The notes under the pieces: generated by a model | What the model saw: the letters and a program-made list of their open reading frames with translations, nothing else | Databases searched by the model: none | What the model was told of the DNA's origin: nothing | Program-made: the position numbers and the translations under genes | DNA from: an uncultured Oxalobacteraceae bacterium | GTDB taxonomy: Bacteria; Pseudomonadota; Gammaproteobacteria; Burkholderiales; Burkholderiaceae | Length of the DNA: 24,950 nucleotides | NCBI GenBank assembly: GCA_946479255.1 | Contig: CAMLFK010000041.1 | Location: 1-24,950, forward strand | Reading direction: 5' to 3' | Shown: positions 1-6,945 of the stretch, one piece after another | Layout: every line of letters begins with the position of its first letter | Position numbering within the stretch: position 1 is the stretch's first letter

Positions 1-710
1 ACAACGGCGAACACGACGATAATCAGGTGCGACCCCATCAGGGGCGTCACATTGATGATCGGGGCCGCCAGCACCCCTGCAAAGCCCGCCAAAGCGACGC
101 CGAAGCCGTAGGTGAGCGTGACCATCAGCGGCACGTTGATGCCGAAGGCTTCCACCAGGCGCGGGTTCTCGGTGCCGGCACGCAGGTAGGCGCCCAGCCG
201 GGTCTTTTCGATCACGAACCAGGTGAACAGGCACACCGCCAGTGAAGCGGCCACGACCCAGCCGCGGTAGTTCGGCATGATCATGAAGCCGAGGTCGGTC
301 GCGCCGCTTAGTGCGTCCGGCACCTGGACGGTCTGGCCGGAGACGCCAAAGAAAGACCGAAACACGCCCTCCAGCAACAAGGTGATGCCGAAGGTCAGCA
401 GCAAGCCGTACAGGTGGTCGAGCTGGTACAGCCAGCGCAGCATGGTCTTTTCGACGATCACGCCGAACAGGCCCACCAGCAAGGGTGCCAGCGCCAGCAT
501 GGTCCAGTAGCTCAGCTCGAACGTGCTCATGCCGATGTACGCGAAGAAAGCGCCCATCATGTACAGCGCGCCATGCGAAAAGTTGATCACGTTGAGCAGG
601 CCGAAGATCACGGCCAGGCCAAGCGACAACATGGCATAGAAAGAGCCGTTGACCAGGCCGAGCAACAGCTGGCTCATCATCGCCTGCAAAGGGATGCCGA
701 AAATCTCCAT
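1..710 (-). CDS. livH: LivH-type branched-chain amino acid ABC transporter permease (partial, C-terminus beyond window)
   Basis: Inner-membrane permease of a branched-chain amino acid/amide (HAAT family) importer. It should pair with a LivM permease, probably encoded just beyond the window edge. Translating the minus strand from the ATG at 710 gives MEIFGIPLQAMMSQLLLG, then a run of hydrophobic helices. The typical LivH segments SLGLAVIFGLLNVINFSHG (about residues 26-44) and LYGLLLTFGITLLLEG are present. The N-terminal 236 codons are open to position 1, so roughly 50-60 residues are missing. It starts 9 bases after the stop of the binding-protein gene, as the last visible gene of a four-gene operon. 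The family call is firm. The exact substrate (branched-chain amino acid, amide or urea) cannot be told from the permease. Confidence 0.9.
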   Translation of the reverse strand, partial: MEIFGIPLQAMMSQLLLGLVNGSFYAMLSLGLAVIFGLLNVINFSHGALYMMGAFFAYIGMSTFELSYWTMLALAPLLVGLFGVIVEKTMLRWLYQLDHLYGLLLTFGITLLLEGVFRSFFGVSGQTVQVPDALSGATDLGFMIMPNYRGWVVAASLAVCLFTWFVIEKTRLGAYLRAGTENPRLVEAFGINVPLMVTLTYGFGVALAGFAGVLAAPIINVTPLMGSHLIIVVFAV

Positions 711-719
711 GGGATCAGC

Positions 720-1919
720 TTACTTCCACAACGCGCACTTGGTTTCCGCCTTGGTGGTGTAAGCCTGGGCACCCGGGATGGTGGCCACTACCTTGTAGTA
801 GTCCCAGGGGTATTTCGATTCCGCCGGCTTCTTTACTTCCATCAAATACATATCGTGCACCATGCGGCCATCGCTGCGCACTTCGCCGTTCTTGGCGAAC
901 ATGTCGTTGATCTTGGTTTTCTTCAGGTGCGCCATCACCTTGTCCGGATCGTCCGTGCCCAATGCCTTGACCGCGTTCAGGTAAGTCAGCGCGGCCGAGT
1001 AATCGGCCCCCTGCACCATCGACGGCATCTTCTTCATCTTGGCAAAGAAGCGCTTGCTCCATGCGCGCGATTCAGGGCTTTGGTCCCAGTACCAGCCATC
1101 GGTCAGCAGCAAGCCCTGCGTGGTTTTCAAGCCGAGGGCGTGCACGTCGTTAATGGAAATCAGCAAGCCGGCCAGCTTCATCGTTTTGGTGATGCCGAAC
1201 TCATTGGCCGCCTTGATCGCATTGATGGCGTCGCCGCCGGCATTGGCCAGGCCCAGGATCTGCGCCTTGGAGTTCTGCGCCTGCAACAGGAAGGACGAGA
1301 AGTCCGAGGCCGACAGCGGATGCTTGACGCTGCCCAGCACCTTGCCGCCGGCGGCTGTCACGACGTCGCTGGTGTCTTTCTCAAGCGAATGTCCGAAAGC
1401 ATAATCGGCGGTCAGGAAGAACCAGTTCTTGCCGCCCTGCTTGACGATGGTGCCGCCGGTGCCGCGCGCCAGCGCCACCGTGTCGTAGGCGTAATGCACG
1501 GTGTACGGCGTGCACTCTTCATTGGTCAGGCGCGCACTGCCGGCGCCGATGGAAATGAAGACCTTTTTCTTTTCCGCGGCAATCTTGGCCATCGCCAGGT
1601 TCGCGCCGGAATTGGTGCCGCCAATCAGCATGTCGACGCCGCCCTGGTCGAACCATTCGCGTGCCTTGCTGCCGGCAATGTCGGCCTTGTTCTGGTGGTC
1701 GGCGGTGACGAATTCGATTTTCTTGCCATTGATGGCGCCGCCCATGTCGGCGATCGCCATCCGGACCGCCTCGATCCCGCCCGGCCCGTCCAGGTCGGCG
1801 TAGACGCCGGATACGTCGGTGATCATCCCGATCTTGATGGTGTTGCCTGAAATTTGAGCATGTGCCGGAAGGCAGGCGCACAGCGTGGTGACGGCGAAAG
1901 CAAGGACTGTCTTTTTCAT
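720..1919 (-). CDS. ABC transporter periplasmic substrate-binding protein (LivJ/Peripla_BP_6 type)
   Basis: Periplasmic binding protein of 399 residues that would deliver a ligand to the LivH/LivM permeases. A signal peptide is clear: MKK, then a hydrophobic stretch, then AHA with likely cleavage before QISG (about residue 22). The mature protein opens with IKIGMITDVSGVYADLDGPG, the usual start of the type I fold in the LivJ/AmiC/UrtA group. It continues with VEFVTADHQNKAD-like and MLIGGTNSGANLA segments. The start is supported by a GGAG Shine-Dalgarno five bases upstream. The gene lies between livF and livH in a liv operon. The ligand is not predictable from sequence; binding proteins of this subgroup are often annotated only as ABC substrate-binding protein. 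Confidence 0.9.
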   Translation of the reverse strand: MKKTVLAFAVTTLCACLPAHAQISGNTIKIGMITDVSGVYADLDGPGGIEAVRMAIADMGGAINGKKIEFVTADHQNKADIAGSKAREWFDQGGVDMLIGGTNSGANLAMAKIAAEKKKVFISIGAGSARLTNEECTPYTVHYAYDTVALARGTGGTIVKQGGKNWFFLTADYAFGHSLEKDTSDVVTAAGGKVLGSVKHPLSASDFSSFLLQAQNSKAQILGLANAGGDAINAIKAANEFGITKTMKLAGLLISINDVHALGLKTTQGLLLTDGWYWDQSPESRAWSKRFFAKMKKMPSMVQGADYSAALTYLNAVKALGTDDPDKVMAHLKKTKINDMFAKNGEVRSDGRMVHDMYLMEVKKPAESKYPWDYYKVVATIPGAQAYTTKAETKCALWK

Positions 1920-1959
1920 GGAGTCTCCGTGGTGATTGAAGTCAATGGGGTTGGCGCAT

Positions 1960-2667
1960 CTACACGCCCAGCAGTGCCGTCAGGACCGGCATCTTGGCGT
2001 TCAATTCGGCGGCGGCGAAGGTCTCGACAATCTGACCGTGCTCCACCACATAAAACCGGTCCGCCAGCGGCGCGGCGAAGCGGAAGTTTTGTTCCACCAT
2101 CACGATTGTGTAACCCTTGGATTTAAGGGTCGTGATCATGCGCGCCAGCCCCTGCACGATGACCGGGGCCAGCCCTTCGGAAATTTCATCGAGCAGCAGC
2201 AGGCGCGCGCCGGTGCGCAGGATGCGCGCCACCGCCAGCATCTGCTGCTCGCCGCCGGACAGGCGGGTGCCCTGGCTGTTCCTGCGTTCCAATAGATTGG
2301 GGAACATCTGGTAAATCTCGTCCACCGGCATCGGCTGCCCTGCCCCCTTGAGTTCGGGCGGCAGCATCAGGTTTTCCTCGGTCGATAGTGACGAAAATAT
2401 GCCGCGCTCTTCCGGGCAATAAGCGACGCCCAGATGCGCGATGCGGTGAGTGGGCAGGCCGATCGCCTCCACGCCGTGGATCTTGATCGAGCCAGTGCGC
2501 TTGCCGGTCAGGCCCATGATGGCGCGCAGCGTGGTCGTGCGGCCGGCGCCATTACGGCCCAGCAAGGTGACCACCTCGCCCTCCTTCACCGTCAGGTTGA
2601 CGTCGTGCAGGATGTGCGACTCGCCATACCAGGCCTGGAGGTTTGAAATGTCGAGCGCCGCGGTCAT
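1960..2667 (-). CDS. livF: LivF-type ABC transporter ATP-binding protein
   Basis: Cytoplasmic ATPase (235 aa) of the amino-acid importer, partner of LivG. The signature motif LSGGE (136-140) and Walker B LLLLDE (156-161) with EGLAP are canonical for LivF, as is VEQN at the switch position. The Walker A reads GRNGAGRT (37-44), so the usual lysine is arginine at residue 43; the codon is CGC and is unambiguous here. The start codon overlaps the livG stop by one base (TGATG), so the two ATPases are translationally coupled. The length is normal for LivF. Function as an importer ATPase is inferred from the family; the K-to-R change may be a subfamily trait rather than a defect. Confidence 0.92.
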   Translation of the reverse strand: MTAALDISNLQAWYGESHILHDVNLTVKEGEVVTLLGRNGAGRTTTLRAIMGLTGKRTGSIKIHGVEAIGLPTHRIAHLGVAYCPEERGIFSSLSTEENLMLPPELKGAGQPMPVDEIYQMFPNLLERRNSQGTRLSGGEQQMLAVARILRTGARLLLLDEISEGLAPVIVQGLARMITTLKSKGYTIVMVEQNFRFAAPLADRFYVVEHGQIVETFAAAELNAKMPVLTALLGV

Positions 2668-3437
2668 CAGTGTGTTCCTTCGAGTTCGCCACCGGTCGTG
2701 CCCATATAGGCTTCCATCACCAGCGGATTTCTCGACACCTCGGCATAGCTGCCTTCGGCCAGCATGGCGCCGCGCTGCAATACCGAGATGCGGTCGCAGA
2801 TGCCTGCCACCACGCTCATATTGTGTTCCACCATCAGGATGGTGCGCCCGCCCGACACCTTCTTGATCAGCTCGGTGACGCGGTGCACATCTTCGTGGCC
2901 CATGCCCTGGGTCGGCTCGTCGAGCAGCATCAGTTCCGGCTCCATTGCCAGGGTCGTGGCGATTTCGAGCGCCCTCTTGCGGCCGTAAGGCAGGTCCATC
3001 GTGACCGTCTCGGCAAACGGCGTCAGGTCGACCTCGCCGAGCAGCTGCAAGGCGCGTTCATTCAACTGGTCGAGCGAGCGTTCGCTGCGCCAGAAATGGA
3101 AGGAAGTGCCGAGCTGGCGTTGCAGTCCGATGCGCACATTTTGCAGCACGGTCAGGTGCGGAAAGACGGCGGAAATCTGGAAGGACCGGATGATGCCCAT
3201 GCGGGCGATCTGTGCCGGCCTGGCGGCCGTGATGTCGCGCCCGTTGAACAGGATCGTACCCGCGGTGGGTACGAGAAACTTCGTGAGGAGATTGAAGCAG
3301 GTGGTTTTGCCGGCTCCGTTAGGGCCGATGAGCGCATGGATATGGCCGCGCTGCACCTGCAAGTTGACGTCATTGACTGCTGTGAAGCCCTTGAATTCTT
3401 TGGACAAGCGCCGCGTTTCCAGTATCACGTCCGCCAT
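2667..3437 (-). CDS. livG: LivG-type ABC transporter ATP-binding protein
   Basis: Cytoplasmic ATPase (256 aa), first gene of the liv operon. Walker A GPNGAGKT is at 38-45, Q-loop around SFQISA (85-90), Walker B LMLLDEPT at 169-176, and the switch histidine in VEHN at about 205. The C-loop is LPYGR (149-153) rather than LSGGQ; LivG proteins normally carry a relaxed LSYG-type motif here, so this is within the family. The start has a GGGGAG Shine-Dalgarno five bases upstream. It lies downstream of a good sigma-70-like promoter at 3490-3518, and its stop overlaps the livF start. Confidence 0.92.
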   Translation of the reverse strand: MADVILETRRLSKEFKGFTAVNDVNLQVQRGHIHALIGPNGAGKTTCFNLLTKFLVPTAGTILFNGRDITAARPAQIARMGIIRSFQISAVFPHLTVLQNVRIGLQRQLGTSFHFWRSERSLDQLNERALQLLGEVDLTPFAETVTMDLPYGRKRALEIATTLAMEPELMLLDEPTQGMGHEDVHRVTELIKKVSGGRTILMVEHNMSVVAGICDRISVLQRGAMLAEGSYAEVSRNPLVMEAYMGTTGGELEGTH

Positions 3438-3489
3438 CGTGTCTCCCCGGTCAGTCCTTCATTGCACTCTTGGCTACCTTTTGAGATCG

Positions 3490-3518
3490 ATAATACACAG
3501 CTTGGTTTTTTGTCACAA
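3490..3518 (-). promoter_or_regulatory. Putative sigma-70 promoter of the liv operon
   Basis: On the minus strand a -35 box TTGTGA (3513-3518) is followed by a 17-base spacer and a -10 box TATTAT (3490-3495). Transcription would start near 3483, about 45 bases ahead of the livG start at 3437. It lies between the GMC oxidoreductase stop (3536) and livG, so the importer can be expressed separately from the upstream oxidoreductase pair. This is called from consensus matching only. Confidence 0.5.
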
Positions 3519-3535
3519 TACAGTATAAGTACGGC

Positions 3536-5164
3536 TCACACTGTAAAAGCCTTGGATATAAGTTGAGCGGCTTTTTCGGCGATCATCAAAGTGGGCGTAC
3601 TGGTGTTCCCGGACGTGATCGTCGGCATGATCGAGGCATCCACCACGCGTAATCCGCGCACGCCGATCACCCGCATTTCGCTGTCGACGACGGCCAGCGG
3701 GTCGCCTTGCCTACCCATGCGGCAAGTGCCAACCGGGTGGAAGATCGTCGTGCCGATCTGCCCTGCCGCCTCGCTCAGCTCCGCTTCCGTCTGGAACTGC
3801 GGACCAGGCCGGTATTCCTCCGGCGCGTACCTGGCCAGCGCCGGCGCCGCCACAATGGAGCGTGTGAGCCGCAGCGCTTGCGCCGCCACTGCCCGGTCTT
3901 GCGCTGTGTTCAGATAATTGGGCGTGATTTTCGGCGCTGCATAACTGTCTGCCGAAGCGAGACGAACGTGGCCGCGCGAGGTCGGCCGCAGGTTGCAGAC
4001 ACTGGCGGTGAACGCGGGAAAAGTATGCAGCGGCTCGCCGAAGCGTTCCAGCGACAGTGGCTGGACGTGATATTCCAGGTTGGGCCTTGCCTGCGCAGCA
4101 TCCGAGCGGGCAAACATGCCCAGCTGCGAAGGCGCCATCGACATCGGCCCACTGCGCAGCAGCGCATATTCGAGGCCGATTTTCAATTTGCCGAACCAGC
4201 TGGCCGCCGTGGTGTTCAAGGTGCGGGCACCGCGAACGCGGTAAATCGAACGCAGTTGCAGATGATCCTGCAGGTTCTCGCCCACGCCTGGCGCATCGAC
4301 TTTTACTTCAATGCCATGCCCGTGCAAGGCTGCGCCTGGACCGATGCCGGACAACTGCAAAATGTGCGGCGACCCAATGGCGCCTGCCGCCAGCAGGGTT
4401 TCTTGGGTGGCCTTCGCGCGCCAATGCTTGCCGCCGCCGGAAAATTCGACACCGCGGCACACCTGGCCGTTCTCGGTCGATTCGATCATCAGCCGTTCCA
4501 CGTGGCAGCCGGTCATGATGGTCAGGTTCGGGCGTCCGCCGGCCGGCTTGAGGAAAGCCTTGGCCGCGTTCAGGCGAATGCCGCGCCGCTGATTGACTTC
4601 AAAATAGGCACTGCCGTGATTGTCGCCACGGTTAAAATCCGCAGTTTTCGGAATCCCGGTCTGTTCAGCGGCATCGCGAAAGGCGTTGAGAATTTCCCAG
4701 GACAGGCGCTGTTTTTCCACACGCCATTCGCCGCCGGCACCGTGATACTCGCTGGCGCCGCAGTGATGGTCTTCGGTCTGCCGAAAGATCGGCAAGACCT
4801 GGTCCCACGACCACGATGCATCACCGGTCAGCTCGGCCCAATGGTCGTAATCGGTTGATTGTCCGCGCATATAGATCATGCCGTTGATCGACGAGCTGCC
4901 ACCCAGCACCTTGCCGCGCGGGTAGATCAGCGCCCGTCCGCCCAGGCCGGCTTCGGGCTCAGTGGAATACAGCCAGTCGGTGCGCGGATTGCCGATGCAG
5001 CGCAAATAGCCTACCGGAATGTGAATCCACACGTAGTCGTCCTTGCCGCCAGCTTCCACCAGCAGAACATTATGATCGCGATTACGCGTGAGGCGGTTGG
5101 CCAATAAACAACCGGCAGTGCCGGCTCCGATGATGATGTAGTCGAATTCGCCAGCCGATTCCAA
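3536..5164 (-). CDS. GMC family FAD-dependent oxidoreductase (choline/alcohol dehydrogenase-like)
   Basis: Flavoprotein of about 542 residues that oxidises an alcohol group; the true substrate is unknown. Near the N-terminus is the FAD-binding motif GAGTAGCLLANRL. GMC signature 1 (YPRGKVLGGSSSINGMIYMRG) is near residues 85-105 and signature 2 (GAIGSPHILQLSGIGP) near 265. The catalytic histidine lies in FHPVGTCRMG (about 476) and its asparagine partner in TSGNTSTPT (about 520). No ATG precedes the FAD motif. I chose the TTG at 5164 because GGAG (5174-5177) lies nine bases upstream; another in-frame TTG at 5179 has no clear ribosome site. It follows the nitronate monooxygenase by 10-25 bases, so the two probably form an operon. 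Choline dehydrogenase (betA) is a frequent automatic name, but nothing around it suggests betaine synthesis. Confidence 0.88.
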   Translation of the reverse strand: MESAGEFDYIIIGAGTAGCLLANRLTRNRDHNVLLVEAGGKDDYVWIHIPVGYLRCIGNPRTDWLYSTEPEAGLGGRALIYPRGKVLGGSSSINGMIYMRGQSTDYDHWAELTGDASWSWDQVLPIFRQTEDHHCGASEYHGAGGEWRVEKQRLSWEILNAFRDAAEQTGIPKTADFNRGDNHGSAYFEVNQRRGIRLNAAKAFLKPAGGRPNLTIMTGCHVERLMIESTENGQVCRGVEFSGGGKHWRAKATQETLLAAGAIGSPHILQLSGIGPGAALHGHGIEVKVDAPGVGENLQDHLQLRSIYRVRGARTLNTTAASWFGKLKIGLEYALLRSGPMSMAPSQLGMFARSDAAQARPNLEYHVQPLSLERFGEPLHTFPAFTASVCNLRPTSRGHVRLASADSYAAPKITPNYLNTAQDRAVAAQALRLTRSIVAAPALARYAPEEYRPGPQFQTEAELSEAAGQIGTTIFHPVGTCRMGRQGDPLAVVDSEMRVIGVRGLRVVDASIMPTITSGNTSTPTLMIAEKAAQLISKAFTV

Positions 5165-5188
5165 TCCGCTTGTCTCCAATTAATCTAT

Positions 5189-6226
5189 TTATTCGGTCCG
5201 CATCTCCGCAGCCAAGGTGGCCATCAGGTCCGCAAGCTTCATCGGCCGCGCCCGCCTCACCTCGGCGCCAGCCCACAGCGACATCAATTCCGTGTCGCCA
5301 CGTTCCGCCGCCGCGGCACGTAGGGCTGTCGTCAATGCATTTTGTACAGGATACGCCGGAACCTGTGACTCCACGGCACTCATTTTGCGCATGAACTCAT
5401 TCTCCAGTCCCCGTGCATAGCGTCCTGAGAAAGCGCGCGTGAGCCGGGTCGGGGTCGAGCCAGCATTAATCAGGCGGTTCTTATAGGCACTGTTGATGCC
5501 GGATTCTTCGGTGACCAGAAACGCCGTGCCCATTTGAACGGCAGAAGCACCCAAACGCAGCGCTTCGGCAATGTCGGCGCCGGTCATGATGCCGCCGGCG
5601 GCAATCACCGGAATCTTTACCGCCGCCGCTACCTGGGGCCACAACTCCCGCCCGGACAGGGTCGCGTCTTCCTGCCGGCCAATGAACGTTCCCCGATGCC
5701 CGCCCGATTCAATGCCCGACGCCACGATCGCATCGGCCCCCGCTTCCTGCCACGCCAATGCTTCCGCCACCGTGGTCACGGTCCCGATGACGCCAATACC
5801 GGCGGAATGAAGCCGCTCGACATGCGCCGGCGTCAGGATATCGAAGGTGACGCTGGCGACAGCCGGTTTCAATTCAATCAAGGTCTCGAACTGTTCGTTA
5901 AAGTCTTCGCACCACTTGGCCGGCATGGGCAAGGCGTCCCAACCCAAGCGCTCCATTACCGGATGCAGCAGTGCAGTTGCCTGCCCAATCTCCTCAGCGG
6001 ACGGCGCGGGCGTCTTCAGCACGAACAAATTGATCAGAAAAGGCCGGTCGGTCAGCGCCCGAATATGCGTCGCCTGTTCGCGCATCTTGGCCGGCGCAAG
6101 TAAGGAGGCCGCCAGGGAGCCGAGTCCACCCGCATTCGATACGCCTGCAACAAGTGCCGGCGTACATGCGCCGCCGGCCATCGGGCCCTGGATGATAGGG
6201 AATTTCAAGTCCTGCAACAGCTTCAT
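5189..6226 (-). CDS. Nitronate monooxygenase (2-nitropropane dioxygenase family)
   Basis: FMN-dependent TIM-barrel enzyme (345 aa) of the NMO/NPD family, which oxidises alkyl nitronates such as propionate-3-nitronate. Recognisable motifs run in order: FPIIQGPMAGG at 9-19, SNAGGLGSL at 30-38, and ESGGHRG with the likely catalytic His177. Further on are PVIAAGGIMTG, the phosphate-binding GASAVQMGTAFLVTEES, SAYKNRLI and a FSGRYARGLENEF loop. All are typical of class I enzymes. AGGAG lies six bases before the ATG. It heads a probable two-gene operon with the GMC oxidoreductase. Its upstream region lies in the DnaA-box cluster (nearest box 6246-6254), so DnaA binding could affect its expression. 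The substrate in this organism is unknown. Confidence 0.9.
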   Translation of the reverse strand: MKLLQDLKFPIIQGPMAGGACTPALVAGVSNAGGLGSLAASLLAPAKMREQATHIRALTDRPFLINLFVLKTPAPSAEEIGQATALLHPVMERLGWDALPMPAKWCEDFNEQFETLIELKPAVASVTFDILTPAHVERLHSAGIGVIGTVTTVAEALAWQEAGADAIVASGIESGGHRGTFIGRQEDATLSGRELWPQVAAAVKIPVIAAGGIMTGADIAEALRLGASAVQMGTAFLVTEESGINSAYKNRLINAGSTPTRLTRAFSGRYARGLENEFMRKMSAVESQVPAYPVQNALTTALRAAAAERGDTELMSLWAGAEVRRARPMKLADLMATLAAEMRTE

Positions 6227-6380
6227 GAGCGGCTCCTAGAGGGGCTGTGGATAAGCTTATGGATATCCACAGGTGTGGTTTGTGGATAAGCGCGGCTTTA
6301 TGCACAGCCGGATTTTTGTCCAGAATTGACCCCAGCGGCATACAGCGATCGCCACCGGCTTATACCTTCTCCAAGTTGTT

Positions 6381-6398
6381 GTTTACGTTCGCGTAAAC
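6381..6398. repeat. Perfect inverted repeat with TTCG loop inside the oriC-like region
   Basis: GTTTACG and CGTAAAC form a perfect 7-bp stem around TTCG, ending four bases before the perfect DnaA box at 6403-6411. The arms contain the hexamer GTTTAC/GTAAAC, which recurs at five other places in the same gap. It could be a protein-binding palindrome of the origin. No T-tract follows on either strand, so a terminator is unlikely. Confidence 0.5.
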
Positions 6399-6419
6399 GG
6401 TCTTATCCACAGAAATTGG

Positions 6420-6441
6420 CTACTGTTAACAACTACTACTA
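6420..6441. other. DnaA-trio-like tract 1
   Basis: Beginning eight bases after the perfect DnaA box at 6403-6411 the plus strand reads CTACTGTTA (6420-6428) and then CTACTACTA (6433-6441), followed by AT-rich DNA. On the lower strand these are 3'-GAT-5' repeats, the motif known as the DnaA-trio, which guides DnaA filament growth on single-stranded DNA during origin opening. Position and orientation relative to the box match the described arrangement. Activity is inferred. Confidence 0.5.
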
Positions 6442-6766
6442 GCCTATATTTAAACCTTTTTAAGTAAACCGACAACCCTAAAAAAAAACGGCTGGCCTCG
6501 AACCAGATCCTGAAGACCGGTTTTAAAAAAATTCGAAAATCCAAAAAATTGAAATGACAACTTTGGAAACACAGCCGACATCAGGCTGTGGAAAACTCAC
6601 TGCATATCCACAGGACGAGATGTGCAAAACCGCTCAAGTTCTCAACGGCCCAAAAATTGTTCACCAACAGTCCTTCGTAGATACAGCGCTTGTGCAGCTG
6701 GTTCTGTGGACCGTAAACCGCTGTAAACGCTCGGTTAACCCGACTTATCCACAGATTTCTTCTCGT

Positions 6767-6781
6767 TTACTATCACTACTA
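6767..6781. other. DnaA-trio-like tract 2
   Basis: Thirteen bases after the perfect DnaA box at 6745-6753 come five in-phase trinucleotides TTA CTA TCA CTA CTA, followed by a very AT-rich stretch reaching 6808. Orientation relative to the box is the same as in tract 1. Finding the same box-trio-AT order twice in one gap strengthens the origin call and leaves open which copy is the primary opening site. Confidence 0.5.
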
Positions 6782-6886
6782 ACTTTGTATACATATCTTT
6801 ATATAAAACCGTAAACAGCAAGAACAGCGTGTACAAGTTCGCAAACGCGCAAGGAAACCCCCAAAAGCGGTCTACAGGAAGAAGCT

Positions 6887-6917
6887 AACTCGACAGTTGC
6901 TCACCTATAATCGAGTT
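6887..6917 (+). promoter_or_regulatory. Putative promoter and palindromic operator of the MTA/SAH nucleosidase gene
   Basis: A perfect -10 box TATAAT lies at 6906-6911, 34 bases before the first ATG. No convincing -35 box stands 16-18 bases upstream. A 7-bp inverted repeat, AACTCGA (6887-6893) and TCGAGTT (6911-6917), brackets the -10 region and would suit a repressor or activator. Both calls rest on pattern only. Confidence 0.4.
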
Positions 6918-6945
6918 TTATCGCTCCGATTACCCTCCAACCCCC

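Larger units (their letters stand above)
6246..6820. other. Candidate chromosomal replication origin (oriC-like DnaA-box cluster)
   Basis: Non-coding, AT-rich stretch filling the 6227-6945 gap. Perfect DnaA boxes TTATCCACA lie at 6246-6254 (-), 6281-6289 (-), 6403-6411 (+) and 6745-6753 (+). Consensus TTWTNCACA variants are TTATGCACA 6298-6306 (+), TTTTCCACA 6587-6595 (-) and TTTTGCACA 6621-6629 (-). ATATCCACA, one base off, occurs at 6263-6271 and 6604-6612. By simple counting the 9-mer consensus would be expected about 0.04 times in this length, against seven seen. Boxes at 6246 and 6263 form an inverted pair. Runs of A/T at 6445-6560 and 6781-6812 could serve as unwinding regions. Neighbouring genes diverge from it. 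No initiator gene is nearby, so it could instead be a DnaA-titrating (datA-like) or auxiliary site. Evidence is sequence only. Confidence 0.72.

Noticed and set aside
414..1850. Long open frame (478 codons) on the plus strand
   Set aside because: It is the complement of livH and the binding-protein gene; the translation is rich in His, Gln, Arg and Ala with no recognisable motif, typical of an antisense shadow in GC-rich DNA.
6554..6814. Open frame of 86 codons inside the AT-rich gap
   Set aside because: No ribosome site, no recognisable family, and it runs through DnaA boxes and a trio tract; best explained by chance in low-GC DNA.
6246..6820. Plasmid- or phage-type replication origin with iterons
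   Set aside because: The repeats are DnaA boxes in both orientations, not tandem direct iterons, and there is no rep, parA or parB gene in the window.
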